This document shows, piece after piece, positions 23,666 to 35,603 of a stretch of 64,000 bases of DNA (position 1 is the first letter of the stretch; each line of letters starts with the position of its first letter). Under the pieces are notes generated by a model. That model was not told the DNA's origin and did not search any database. It saw only the letters and a list, made by a program, of their open reading frames with translations. This stretch comes from Castanea sativa (taxonomy: Eukaryota > Streptophyta > Magnoliopsida > Fagales > Fagaceae). The DNA lies in assembly GCF_040712315.1 (NCBI RefSeq), contig NC_134018.1:45075335-45139334 (forward strand). Direction: 5' to 3'. The position numbers were made by a program, and so were the translations under genes.

Positions 23666-24905
23666 TTTGAGCTATTTCCGAAATAGTTACTTGCAATAAT
23701 ATTGTGATTCTAAATTTCTAATTTAAGGAGGACTGTTGATTCTAGTTAGTTCAATAAGTAAAAACTCTTATATTTGAATGAGATATTTGGGGTTCTAACT
23801 CCGTATATATAAAAAATCAATTGATGTATTGACTTGATGATAAAGATATCAATCATCATAAAATAGATGCCATAAGTTTAAATTCTATTGTATCTATAAA
23901 AACAAAATAAGGAAGGATTGAATAGTATTACTCAATCACCAAAACTTGATAAGAGTTTAGATGATTCAATATTTTATATCAAGAAAATAGGGTTCGGTTA
24001 ATGGTGTTTTTAAAATATTTGTTAATGGATAATTTTAAGAAAGTTTGATACAACTTTTATTAAAAAATATATAAAACTGTAAAAAAATCAATTATTATTT
24101 TGTTTTCAATAAAAAAATTTTAAAAATATTTTTTAAACTAATATCCTTAGGACACTTTTTAACTTTTATAATACTTGAAATTAGAGGGAATATGTCCACT
24201 CATTTCTTAGACAAAATCATTCTAAAAAAAATCTTAGACAGATTCAAGATCATCAATTTTTATAACTACAGTTATGATAGATGGCATAATGCTTATTTCA
24301 TTTATTTATTACCTAATTTACATGGTTTTTAAAAAATAAATAAATAATTAACTTCATGTTTCTCTTTAGCCATTCATCATTCTGGGAATTTGTGGTAATT
24401 TTCTGGACCCTGGAATTTAAAAATGGAAAATATTTACTTTTATATATGCCAATGACGGTAAGATGCCGAACTCCCGACTCCCAACTAATCCTGTACCACA
24501 TGACTTTTGCTCCATCCCATGACATTTGCTACCAAAACCACTGGTTGCATGATTAGGATAGCTCTGTCATTGACAGCCACATTTGTATTAGTTTTGAAAA
24601 AATATAAATAGCACTGACATAGACTGCCACATTTGTATTTGTTTTGAAAAAAATATAGAAGATAGTATCTCTTTTTTTTTAGATCAAATAGAAGATAGTA
24701 TCTCATACGGCACATAAGATTTTTGTCTCACTAACTAGACTAGTGAGACTACATGTTCGTCATTTCAACGCATACAATGATGATAATAATGCATATACGT
24801 GTCAAATACACTCCACCACATATAGAAGTACAAGCATATAGAGCCCTGACTGCCACACTTACCAATTAGCACCCTCGAAGAATCCTAGATCGAGCTCACA
24901 CAAGC
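23666..24905. other. Intergenic region and probable UGT-1 promoter
   Basis: AT-rich and without a supported gene. It holds short local duplications (GACAGCCACATTTGTATT / GACTGCCACATTTGTATT near 24,572 and 24,627; AGATAGTATCTC twice near 24,660-24,705). Within the last 80 bases a TATA-like CATATAGAGCC (about 24,835) and the leader TTAGCACCCTCGAAG... resemble the corresponding positions before UGT-2 and UGT-3. Confidence 0.5.
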
Positions 24906-27451
24906 ATGGAACCTCTAGAATCAAAAGCTCCACATGTTCTCATCTTTCCACTTCCAGCACAAGGACATGTCAACTCCATGCTCAATCTAGCTCAGCTTCT
25001 TTCACTTGCTGGCCTCAACATCACCTTTCTTAATACCGATCACAACCATAATCGCCTTGTCCTTCACTCCAATATTCTACACCATTTTGCATGTTTTCCT
25101 GGATTCCAATTCAAGAGCATCCCAGATGGCCTTCCAGATGATCACCCACGAGCCGGTGACCGATTCATGGATATATTTGATTCCTTTGAATTGGTAACTA
25201 TACCATTATTTAGAGAGATGATGCGTTCTGGTCAGTTAAAATCAGCTACTGGACAGTCGGTGACTTGTATCATAGCAGATGGAATCTTGAGCTTTCCTAT
25301 TGATGTTGGCAATGAGCTTGGTATTCCAGTCATTCATTTCCGTACAGCCAGTGCTTGCTACTTCTTGGCTTGCTTTTGTATTCAAGATATGATAGAAGCA
25401 GGCGAGCTTCCCATTAGAGGTAATCTTTCTCACCCTATCATGTGGCATCCATTAGCAAATTCGTATTTGCTTTCTTGTTTGATTACATAAAAAAATTTAA
25501 AATCTTTTCATAATATATTATTGTAGTGACTATTGTTATTAGTGCATAACAAACATTGGGTTATCAATAATTTCATATAAATATAATATCACAGCAATCA
25601 CAATTTTACATATCAATCACAATTTTATTATTCTGAAGTATTAGACAGGCTGTCAAGAGTCAAGACATCGCTCTCTTTTTTTTTTTTTTTTTAATTAAGT
25701 AGTTTTATTCAACACTACAAAACACTGTTTTGAAAACAGGCAAGCAGCAACCTCCCTCCTGATGATATAGACTAGACACAGGGGAAGCCAAAGCCAATCA
25801 TCAAACAAAGCCAAATAGACCAGACACAGGGTCTGTGATGGCTTGATGGCATGGCAACTTAGCTATGTAGACTCAAAATGACAGCGACCTCTGTTGTTTG
25901 TCATGTGCTACCCATTTAATAATTAAGGAACAGACAATTACACTGGCAAAATACCATTTTAAAATTCAAATAAAACTAGCCATGCGCAGCTAGGTGCATT
26001 TCAAAGATGACGAAACTTCAAGAACTATACTCGAACCTTTGTTTTTTGTTTTTGTTTTGGTTTTTGGCTAAACTAATTGAATAGAGAAGACTAGATTCTT
26101 CGTATGAGTTATTGATTTTATAAATATTGACACTCTTCAACACTAACTTGCAAAAAAACAAAAGAAAACTCATGATATACTTGATCCTACCGATAAATCA
26201 TGATACTTTACTGTGTTTCTTTCTTTTAAGTAGCAATGCATTCATTTCTTGGAGTTGTCGCTGTCACAGATGATCACTTGTTTTCACAGAACAATTACAA
26301 GCTTTACAGTTTACATCTCACAATACTGTTTGAACACAGCTAGAATTTTCTCAGTTTTACAACATGAATAAATTTATGATTGTTTTATTATTTTTTATGA
26401 ATTAAAAATATTAGTGAAATTTGTTACTAACGTTTATTTCGTTTCTCAACAAAGAAATATTGAGTCAAATTTCTTACTAATGAGAGGTATGGTAACGACT
26501 CTAGAAAATGAAGACATGGACCGCCTAATAAGAAGTGTGCCAGGCATGGAAACTTTTCTCCGAATCCGAGACTTACCTAGTTTTTGCCAAGCAAGCAACC
26601 TAGCAGACCTGGGTCTCCAACTCGTTGCAAATAAGACTAGGCAATCCCCTCGAGCCCATGCGCTCATACTCAACACGTTTGAAGATTTAGAAGGATCTGT
26701 ACTCTCCCACATTCGCACAAAATGTCCCAAAATTTATACCATTGGACCCCTCCATGCAATACTTAAATCTAAACTTGAATCCAAAACAACATTGTTACAA
26801 TCTTGGTCTCCAAATAGCCTCTTTGAAGTGGACAGAAGCTGCATGGTGTGGCTCGATGCTCAACCTTTGAAATCTGTAATATATGTAAGCTTTGGAAGCA
26901 TTACAATCATGACAAAGGACAAGCTCACGGAGTTTTGGTATGGTTTGGTTAATAGCAAGAAGCGCTTTTTATGGGCCATAAGACCCGACTTGGTAATCCA
27001 AAAAGATGGTGAAGGTCAAATTCCCATGGAACTAGTTGAAGGGACAAAGGATAGAGGGTATATGGTGGGTTGGGTCCCACAAGAGGAGGTCTTGGTCCAC
27101 CAAGCTGTAGGTGGGTTTCTGACTCATAGTGGATGGAACTCTACCTTAGAGAGCATAGTGGCTGGGGTGCCCATGATTTGTTGGCCTTACTTTGCTGATC
27201 AACAAATAAATAGTAGGTTTGTGAGTGAGGTTTGGAAATTGGGAATGGACATGAAGGATGTGTGTGATAGAGTTATGGTAGAAAAAATGGTGAATCATCT
27301 GATGGAGGAGAGGAGGGAGATTTTCATGAAATCAATTGCTAAGAAGACTAGGTTGGCAAAAGAAAGTGTGAGTGAAGGTGGGTCCTCTTACTGTAATTTG
27401 GACCTTTTGATTAAGGATATAAGGTTAATGAGCTTGGCTACAACAAAATAG
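24906..27451 (+). CDS. UGT-1: UDP-glucosyltransferase, UGT709-like
   Basis: Exon 1 is 24,906-25,419 and exon 2 is 26,505-27,451, with a 1,085-base phase-1 intron (donor AGAG|GTAATC, acceptor ACTCTAG). Product 486 residues, normal for plant family-1 UGTs (GT-B fold, inverting, cytosolic). The catalytic His21 is in PAQGHVN, with partner Asp125 in CIIADG. The PSPG box at 361-404 (WVPQ...HSGWNSTLE...YFADQ) has all donor-binding residues and ends in Gln, which favours UDP-glucose. The wording is nearest to '7-deoxyloganetic acid glucosyltransferase-like' (UGT709) proteins. The acceptor is unknown and an iridoid role should not be assumed. The Met was chosen because it aligns with UGT-2 and UGT-3. 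The residue at the exon junction is Glu, against Gly in UGT-3. The intron has extra sequence after a T-run (about 25,675-25,900) compared with UGT-2. Confidence 0.93.
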
Positions 27452-29226
27452 TATGTACTATTATTTCTTGAGTTGTTAATGTTTAGAATTTTAGTACCAA
27501 GTGGTTTTCTTTAGTAATTGCAAACTAAGAAAGATGGCACTATTCAAATTTTTATGGTCATAAGTGTGGCGACACAATTTTTTTACCTGCTTTTTCATAA
27601 TTAATGACTTGATTTATTGTAATTAATTTACCATAAAAATGATGCGGCTAAAAGGTTAGTCTGATTTTATTATTAAAATACGATAGTATTTTAAATTATG
27701 ATGTACGCTTCATACAATTCTAAAAAAAGAAAAAAAAAATCAACCTATAGTACCCGCTCTATGATAATTGTCTTTTATTATCAAACCAAGATATCAATTA
27801 GTTTTTACAGTAATTCGAGTTCGAATCTTAAATGTCATATTTAATAACAAATGACTTTACCAATTGAGCTAATCAAAAGCCAACCAATTACAGCCATAAC
27901 TTACAATGAGAATAAAATTATCCCTAACATTACACATCATAGCATTAATGACATGCGTCCACCTTGTGATGATTACTCTTTTATCATTAAACCAATATGC
28001 CAATTGGTTTTTGTTGTAGGCAAAGTTCGAACTCCATATATAATATTCGATAATAAGAGACTTTAACAATTGAGTTAATTGAAAGCCACCCAATTACAAC
28101 TATAAATTACAAGGAAAATAAATCATTCGCAACATTACCCATCATAACATCAATGGCAAGTCATATTAAATTACCAATTTCCCCAAAAATTTAAGCTATT
28201 AGGAGATGGTGGATTTAATCATTTAATCACATAATTCTAACAGTCCTCCTCATGTGTGGGCTCAAATTTTCTTTTAATAGGTGAGACCCAATATACGAGA
28301 TTTTAAAGGGATGTAGAGAATGAGATAAAGATTGAACTTAGGATCCCCTACTCTAATACCATGTTAAATTACCAATTTTTTCAAAATTTTAAATTATTAA
28401 AAAATGATGAATTTAATCATTTACCTATTTGATTCTAATAAGTCATAATCACTAATGACATGTCCCTTTAACATGCGTACCTACATAAAAATGTCTAAGA
28501 CTTGCAAGCACTAGTAACCTTATGTAAAGTAATAAACTTATACATGAGAGATCAAAATAAACTTTAACCCATAATAGGCTTTCTATTTATAGCACTTCCT
28601 ATAAAGTCGTCGCTATTTCACTAAAAGAATGCGACTTCCTATTTATTATTTTGGGCAAATTACAACTTATTCGCATGTGATTTGACCATAATTTAAGTTA
28701 TCTACCTATAATCTGATATTTGACATTTTACCTATTTGATGTTAGCTCAGTTAAGGTTCTATAACCCATCTCCATTAAAAACATGGCTAAATATGTAATT
28801 TTGCTCTAGTTTTATGTCTCTTTCCTCCAAAAACACAAAAGACATAAAAATATAAGATCATATAAAATCAAAAATATGTCGGTAAAGATTTTTTTTTTAA
28901 TTGATTTTCTTTTCTTAATATCGTATTTTCTTCTATTTTACTACCTTAGAAGGAAAAAAAAAATGATAATAAAGAAGAAAAAGTTCATTCGACCTGTTCT
29001 CTATACAGATTGTAGTTATATTTTTCAGTCATCACATATAGGAGTATCCCATGGTTAAAACTAAAACCAAGAAGTGGAAGCTAAAATTGGGCTCACATCC
29101 GTATTTTGGGAAGAAAAAAACTGTAAGATGAAGAGAGGAAAATAAAATATAATAAAATAAAACGCATGCAGCTGCGAAAAATGATACCAAAAGGAGATAT
29201 ATGAAGAACACAATTTCAATTTTTAC
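27452..29226. other. UGT-1 downstream region with a tandem repeat of about 200 bp
   Basis: No gene is seen. A unit of about 200 bases occurs twice in tandem (about 27,760-27,963 and 27,965-28,158) and once each downstream of UGT-2 (about 39,898-40,120) and UGT-3 (about 62,336-62,575), so it belongs to the ancestral duplicated block. At 28,540-28,640 lies a motif (CTTTAACCCATA...CTATTTATAGCACTTCCT) that also occurs near 47,470-47,510 and at the end of the window. A purine-rich tract lies near 28,950-28,985. Confidence 0.65.
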
Positions 29227-29401
29227 TGTTAGAAATACTGAATTCAATAGTATTGTATTTCTCACTGAAAGAATATACATGCGTGCCTTTATATAAGAGG
29301 CATATGAGTGCAGTACAAGTAAATATGAGTGTAGTACAAGTAAGAGTGCTATACAAGTAAACTAGTTGGGCCTAAAGCCCACAACATTATACATGTTAAC
29401 A
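29227..29401 (-). repeat. Copia 3' LTR
   Basis: TGTTAGAAATAC...CATGTTAACA. The adjoining plus-strand CCCCCCTCAA is the polypurine tract TTGAGGGGGG on the minus strand, marking this as the 3' side of the element. Confidence 0.93.
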
Positions 29402-29414
29402 GCCCCCCTCAAAC

Positions 29415-30866
29415 TCAAGGTGAATGTGAGACCAACTTGAGGTTGTCAACCAAAGTACGAAGGCGTCTCTTAAGATGTGACTTTGTGAAGATATCTGCAA
29501 GTTGATCTGTAGAGGAGACTGAGATTAGCTTGAGAGCACCATGGACAAGATGATAACGGATAAAATGACAATCGATCTCAATGTGTTTAGTCCGTTCATG
29601 GAAGACATCATTGTGAGTAATATGAATGGCAATCTTGTTGTCATAATAAAGAGGAGTAGCAGAGGATGTAGACACACCTAAGTCTTTGAGAAGCCATCGT
29701 AGCCAAAGAAGCTCAGATGTGGTATCAGCAAGGGCACAATATTCTGCTTCAGTACTAGAACGGGCCACATGAGTTTGTTTCTTGCTTCGCCAAGAAATCA
29801 GAGAAGAAACAAGAAGAAAGCAATAACCAGTGGTGGACCTGCGATCAGTGGGATCTCATGCCCAATCGGCATCAGAAAATGCACGGAGAACAAGAGGAGA
29901 CTGAGTAGAGTAGAAAAGACTATGGAAGAGAGTGCCCTTTAGGTACCAAAGAATGCGTAGAACAGCAGCATAGTGAGTCGATCGTGGAGCAGACAGATAT
30001 TGGCTCACCTGGTGAATAGCATAGGAAATGTCTGGACGACTAACAGTAAGATAAACTAGGCTGCCAACTAAGCGTCTGTAAAGAGAGGGATTAGACAATG
30101 GTTTCCCCCCTGAGGGAGTTAGATGCGCATTAAGCTCGACTGGAGTGTCAACAGTCTTGCTATCAGTGAGTCCAGCTCTAGACAAGAGTTCAGAGGCATA
30201 CTTGGCTTGAGTAATGTAAAGTCCATCTGTAGAATGAGTGATTTCAAGACCCAAGAAGTAGCTGAGATGTCCAAGATCTTTCATCTCAAACTGCTGACCG
30301 AGAAAATCCTTGAGTTCTTGAATGCCACTGAGGTCATCATCAGTTATGATTATATCATCCACATACAGGAGAAGTAAAATAGTGCCTTTGTCAGTGCGAC
30401 AAAGAAATAAGGCAGAATCATAATGACTAGCCATGTAACCCAAACGAGAGATGGTAGAGCTGAATTTGGCAAACCAAGCACATGGGGCTTGTTTAAGGCC
30501 ATAAAGTGCACGTCGAAGGTGACAAACCTTGTTTGATTCAACAGAGAGACTAGGAGGAGGTTGCATATAAACTTCTTCACTTAAATCCCCATTAAGGAAT
30601 GCATTTTTGACATCCATCTGGAAAAGATCCCATTTACTGGCAGCAGCAACAGCTAAGAGGGCACGAACAGATGAGATACGAGCAACCGGAGCAAAGGTCT
30701 CTTCATAATCAATCTCATACTCCTGTGTAAAACCTTTTGCAATAAGACGAGCTTTGTAGTACTCAATGGACCCATCAGAGCGAGTCTTAATCTTGTAGAT
30801 CCACTTACAACCAACTACAGATTTCCCAAGGGGGAGAGTGACCAAGTCTCAAGTATGGATTTTAGA
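29415..30866 (-). pseudogene. Copia reverse transcriptase and RNase H (nearly intact)
   Basis: One long frame (30,845-29,856) carries the copia RT: VGCKWIYKIK, ARLIAKGFTQ, QMDVKNAFLNG, LYGLKQAPCAWF and the catalytic LLLYVDDIIIT (about 30,360). A single TGA at about 29,856 after SDADWA, where Gly is usual, separates it from an RNase H (29,768-29,415) with ARSSTEAEYCAL, YYDNKIAI, ERTKHIEIDCHF and QLADIFTK. Another TGA at about 30,850 stands for the expected Trp. Otherwise the domain is well kept, matching the young LTR pair. Confidence 0.88.
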
Positions 30867-31088
30867 TAATGTATCAAGTTTCCCTTTCATTGCAATCTGT
30901 AATAAAGGGTCAGTGGAAGCCTCACGATAGGTGTGAGGCTCGTGCAGTGTAGCAAGGGCAGTGTAACAATGATAGTCAAGTAAATGTGCAGGAATGGACC
31001 TTACCCGAGTTGAGTGACGAGGTGGAATGTCTTGTGCATGATCTTTAGGCGGAGTAGGAGCAGGGGACCCAAGATCAGGGTTGGGTAG

Positions 31089-32877
31089 CTAGTCTTCGAC
31101 CTGTTCATCTTCCACCTGTTCATTAAAGGGGGAACTAGGAAAGGGATCAAGGATATCTGGTGGTTGGACAGAGAAGTCAATAAGAGAATCAGGAGCTGCT
31201 ACAGGAGGATCAGGATCAACTATAGGAGGGTCAGGAGCAGCTACAGAAGGAATATGTGTTTCATCTGGAAATAGATCTAAGACAGAAGAGGAAGATAAAG
31301 AAGCACTGAAGTGAGAGAGCTCGACAAAGAGGCGATGTTCCCAAAAGACAACATCGCGAGAGATACGAAGACGATGAGAAATAGGATCATAACACCGATA
31401 GCCCTTTTGAGTTTCGCCATAGCCAAGAAGAAAACAACAAAGTCTTGACCTAGGCTTAAGTTTGTTATGCTCATGTGGCTGAAGAAGAACGAAACAAGCA
31501 GAGCCGAATGAGCGTAAGTGGTGATAGTCTGGAGGTGACCCAAAAAGGCATTCATATGGAGTTTGATTTTGGATGACAGGACTGGGAATGCGATTAATAG
31601 CATGAACAGCGTGAAGAGCAGCTTCGCCCCAAAAAGGAGCAGGAACTTTGGCAGAGAGAAGAAGAGCACGAACAGTGTCAAGAATATGACGAAGTTTTCG
31701 TTCGGCTCTACCATTTTGCTGAGAGGTACCTGGACAAGTTAGTTGATGAACAGTGCTATAGGAATGCAAAATAGCTTGGAAAGCATATTGAGTGTACTCA
31801 AGAGCATTATCAGATCGAAAAATTTTGATACGTTTAGAAAATTGAGTTTCAACCATTTTTGCAAAATTAGAATACACTTGCAATAATTCAGAACGATGTT
31901 CATATTAAAGATCTAGCTATAGCGAGAGTAATCATCAACAAAGACAACAAAATATCAAGATCCACCAATACTAGAGACAGAAGAAGGTCCCCAAACATCA
32001 GAATGAATAAGGTCAAAGATATCAGTGGATATAGATTCACTAGAATTGAAAGGCAAAGCTGGTTGTTTTCCTAACTGACATGAAACACAATCAAAATTTT
32101 CTGTAGACACTGAACCTAACAAACCTCTAGAAGCCAATTATTGTACACGAGAAGAAGATGCGTGACCAGGTCGAGCATGCCAAAGAGCAAGAGAAGGAAT
32201 AAAAGAAACTGCAGCAGCTGCGGCAATAGAAACAGGAGCAACAAGTGGAAGACGAAGGTTGTCCACGGGAAACATACGCCCAACTCTGGGACCGGTCCCT
32301 AGCTCCTGTCCCGTCCTTGGATCCTGCACAATACACCCAGAATAATCAAATATAATTCGATAACCCAACTCAGCTAATTGTCCCACAGAAAACAAATTGT
32401 AAGAAAGGTCAAGAACATTAAAGACCCCAGAAACGGAGAGGTTGGAGGTTGAAACGGAACCTATATTATGACCAGACATTGTGGAACCATTTGCTGTGCG
32501 AATAATAAGAGGGTGTGGTGCAGGTTTAAGTTCTAGAAAAATAAGGACGAGTGAGGTGTCATGTGATTGCAACAAGCAAAATCCATAAGCCAAGAGGAAT
32601 GAGACATACCGGATAAAGCTGAAAGAGAAGAGGAATATGATGCATTACCAACCATACGAATGACATTGGCGATGATGTTTTTAAGGTCATCTATAGTCAT
32701 GGTGAAAGTGCGACCCGAAGACTTAATAGTGGCAGTAGAAATTGAAACAGCTGATTTATTGCGCTGAAAACAAGTCTCAATATTATGGTCAAAACGTTTG
32801 CAAAAATTGCAAAAACGTTTGCTGGATTGTCGGCGACGATTGTTGCAAAAGGAAGAAGACCTGTCCTTATTCTTCAT
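31089..32877 (-). pseudogene. Copia zinc knuckle, protease and integrase
   Basis: From 32,877: a CX2CX4HX4C knuckle (CNFCKRFDHNIETC), then the protease region, where the active site reads MDFACCNHMT; a Phe codon (TTT) replaces the expected Ser after Asp. A stop follows at about 32,533. The pre-integrase/HHCC part (LWHARPGHASSSRVQ, CVSCQLGKQ; 31,955-32,250) and an integrase core with HSDVWGP, FRSDNALEY and NGRAERK (31,600-32,000) follow, broken near 31,900-31,955. The integrase C-terminal region ends in a Pro/Asp-rich linker with a TAG at about 31,090. Confidence 0.85.
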
Positions 32878-33485
32878 TTAGAAGCAAAATATGCAAAAAT
32901 GGATTGGAAAAATGAAATCTACGTGAAAAACTGGGTAAGGAGCACCTGGGCTGCAAAAAAGTCAACTCTGAAAAAGTCAACGGTCAACGGTCATTCAACG
33001 GTGACGTCAGCAGCGCGATGGAGGATGACGTTAGCGATGACGTGGCAGTGATGATGTCACCTAGGGCTGACGTCAGCAGGTGCAGGTCTGGTGCGTGGCG
33101 GCGCGTGAGGAAAGGTTTCGGCGCGTGGAGGCGCATGGGCGCGTGATCTTCAGTGCTGAAGCTTTGGGCGGCGCGTGAGGGCACGTGGAGGCTCCGATTA
33201 CTGTGAGGTTTTCACGAATAGATAGATCGAAGCAAGATGATCTTCAAAGGTACCTTTGGAAAATTTATCGGAGCAATATTCACGGTGGTGCCGGAAAAGG
33301 CCGTGGTCTTTGCAGTGTTCGAACTCCTAAACGACGGCTGCTATAGGTCCGGAAGCTGAGGACGATGTCTGGAAGACTCGAAGGTTCAACGGCGAAAGGC
33401 TGTGGCAGTTGTTGTGACAGCGGAAGCAATATTAAGAATGGAGTTACACCAATGAAGACAAAACTGCTAAGAAAAGGTCAGAGCA
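32878..33485 (-). other. GC-rich segment standing where copia gag should be
   Basis: About 600 bases lie between the primer site and the zinc knuckle, where a gag of about 250-300 residues would be expected. No gag motif is readable. The part at about 32,990-33,200 is unusually GC- and CpG-rich with repeated GCGCGTG and GACGTCAGC words, unlike the AT-rich surroundings. It may be captured foreign sequence or a rearranged leader. Confidence 0.6.
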
Positions 33486-33500
33486 GTGGCTCTGATACCA
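33486..33500 (-). promoter_or_regulatory. Copia primer-binding site (initiator tRNA-Met)
   Basis: Minus-strand TGGTATCAGAGCCAC, directly after the 5' LTR and complementary to the initiator tRNA-Met 3' end. Confidence 0.9.
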
Positions 33501-33675
33501 TGTTAGAAATACTGAATTCAATAGTATTGTATTTTTCACTGAAAGAATATACATGAGTGCCTTTATATAGGAGGCATATGAGTGCAGTACAAGTAAATAT
33601 GAGTGTAGTACAAGTAAGAGTGCTATACAAGTAAACTAGTTGGGCCTAAAGCCCACAACATTATACATGTTAACA
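33501..33675 (-). repeat. Copia 5' LTR
   Basis: Same length and ends as 29,227-29,401, with three substitutions between them. The TTTATATA stretch near 33,560 is a possible TATA region. Confidence 0.93.
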
Positions 33676-34005
33676 TTTACTAAATCAACTATACCTGTTC
33701 AATACCTTTAACCATACACGGAATCACTCTATTCTTGTTCCATCTTATTTTCATCTCTATTTTATTACACCATCTTGCTTTACAAAAAGCCCAATTGCTG
33801 AGAGAGTTGAATGATTACTTTTTGAAAAACTGGAGCAAGTTCACGTAGTTGTACATGGATAGCACAATGTCACAATGCCAACCAATTCACCATTGACAAA
33901 TCACAATGAATGAACAACTGTTAATTGGACTGCATTGGGAAACTACCAAAAATAAAATATTACAGCAATGAAAGAATTAAAATAGTAAAATTTTCACATA
34001 TTTTT
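33676..34005. other. Intergenic spacer between two copia insertions
   Basis: 330 AT-rich bases without a gene or a repeat that I recognise, between the copia element and the solo LTR. Confidence 0.5.
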
Positions 34006-34815
34006 TGTTGAGGACATATTTTATATAATTGGGTAATCCTTTGACAAAATGCACTTTACTTGTAATTAGATAGATCTAGGATGAGTTTAGTACTTCAAGA
34101 AATAAGAGTTCAAGTTAAGTGTTAAAGCCATGAAGATCTGACCAAGAAACAAGTGAAGAAAAACTGTTCATTAAAACTCGACAGATACCGCGACAGAAAC
34201 AGTATCTATCAAGATTTAGGAACGAAACTTGATAGAAACTCGACAGAAGCTGAATCTGTCGAGACTTACGAAATCAGAATTTCCAGATTTGATTTTCGGC
34301 CCATGCTTGTATATTTGTGTAGTGTTTTTTTTCTCACAACCCTATAAATATATAAGGCTTATTTTAAAGGTCATCACATAGAGAGAACACATGCAAAAAG
34401 TGACCTAGTGTCTTATTCTCTCTGCAAGAAATTACTGCGTCTTTTGCACCTTCTACTGCTTCAGACCTTCTACTGCAAGAGGTTCTGAAGCAGTAGAAGG
34501 TCTCTGCTGTAAGTTCATTTACGGGGATTGTAGAGTCTAGGGATAAAGGTTTTGTACTAGATCTAAAACTTCTCTTTATTATAGTGAATTACTTTTCCAG
34601 AAGGTTTTCCCCCCAGGTTTTTACTGTGAAACTAGTTTGTTTTATTGGTTAGCTTGAGTCATCATATTTTGTCTTATTTACTTTTCTGCTGTGTATGATA
34701 TTAACATAATATTGATGTTTGTTTGTTTTAACAAGGTTTATTTATAATAAATCTAATTAACAACTTGAGTTTAAAACTTGTTAATTTTATCAACCGGAGT
34801 TTGAATTTCCCAACA
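34006..34815 (+). mobile_element. Solo copia LTR (same family as 3,025-3,784)
   Basis: Runs from TGTTGAGGACATATTTTATA to TTTCCCAACA, 810 bases, with no internal region. The flanks TTTTT (34,001-34,005) and CTTTT (34,816-34,820) form a near 5-bp duplication. It contains the TCGACAG/CTGTCGAG words of this family and a short internal duplication CACCTTCTACTGCTTCAGA... with its inverted partner (34,448-34,502), which could fold as a hairpin. Confidence 0.85.
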
Positions 34816-35507
34816 CTTTTGAGTTGCCTGGATATATATCTCTCCTCATCCTTGACCTCTAGTTACTCTTATTCTTCTCTATCTTTTCTCTTTCCTCGTT
34901 GGAAACTGCAATGGAGCAAAATCAAGAAAAGAAAACCAATTGAAAAAAAAAAAAAAAACGTTATTAACATCTTTTTTTTCTTATTTGGCCATATATTTTT
35001 ATGTTTTTTTTTTTTTTTTGGTGTGTTTTTGGAGTAAAGAAACATAGAAGTGGAGCAAAATTACATATCTAGTCATGTTTTTAATTGAAGTAAGTAATGA
35101 AACCTTAATTGAGTTAACTTCAGGTGGGTAAAGTATTAAATTTCAAATCACAACTAAATAACTTAAATCTCGACCAAATTACAAGTGGGTAAGTTGTAAT
35201 TTACTCAATTATTTTTAAGTACATAATACATGTTATACTTAAGTATTTCTCTATAACAAGACTTCCTTTTTAAGAGTTTAAATGATACATGTGGATTCTG
35301 GATGGCCACATTATTTATTTATTTTAATTTTGGGACCGCTAGATCTGGATTTTTTGAAAAAAAAAATATGGATAGCTCGGATATGAACGTGATTCCAACA
35401 CAATGATAATAATATTGCATCCATATTGGCAGCATTTGTTGCACAACATATACACGTGCAACAAGTTTTAGTCACATGCATCTACCTGTCAAAAACATGT
35501 ATACCAC

Positions 35508-35544
<37 letters not shown>

Positions 35545-35603
35545 CTAGTTCTTGCCATAGACACACTGAAAACTTAGCAATTAGAACCCTAGATTGAGCT
35601 TAG
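34816..35603. promoter_or_regulatory. UGT-2 upstream region with an (AT)n tract
   Basis: No gene. Poly(A) and poly(T) runs lie at 34,945-35,020. A perfect (AT)n run at about 35,511-35,540 ends 64 bases before the start codon, where a TATA box would be expected. The leader CTTAGCAATTAGAACCCTAGATTGAGCTTAG is shared in altered form with UGT-1 and UGT-3, so this part is ancestral to the array. Confidence 0.5.

Larger units (their letters stand above)
29227..33675 (-). mobile_element. Ty1-copia element (Ale/Retrofit-like), gag-less
   Basis: 4,449 bases with 175-base LTRs at 29,227-29,401 and 33,501-33,675 and an identical TTTAC target duplication (29,222-29,226 and 33,676-33,680). The LTRs differ at only 3 of 175 places, so the insertion is fairly recent. 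The minus-strand order is PBS, zinc knuckle, protease, integrase, RT, RNase H, the copia order. Very short LTRs and a small size suggest the Ale-type lineage. A few stops interrupt pol and no gag domain is recognisable. Confidence 0.93.

Noticed and set aside
25006..25197. Overlapping frames on both strands of the UGT first exons (also 35,594-35,836 and 25,242-25,448)
   Set aside because: They are shadows of the conserved glycosyltransferase frame.
26414..26504. Upstream extension of UGT exon 2 (and the like at 38,600 and 61,002)
   Set aside because: The frame is open for about 90 bases before exon 2 in all three genes, but this is the end of the intron: a branch-like TTACTAAT and an ACTCTAG acceptor lie there, and the encoded residues do not fit the family.
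31277..31714. Hydrophobic 145-codon frame on the minus strand
   Set aside because: It is a frame-shifted shadow of the copia integrase frame at 31,089-31,883.
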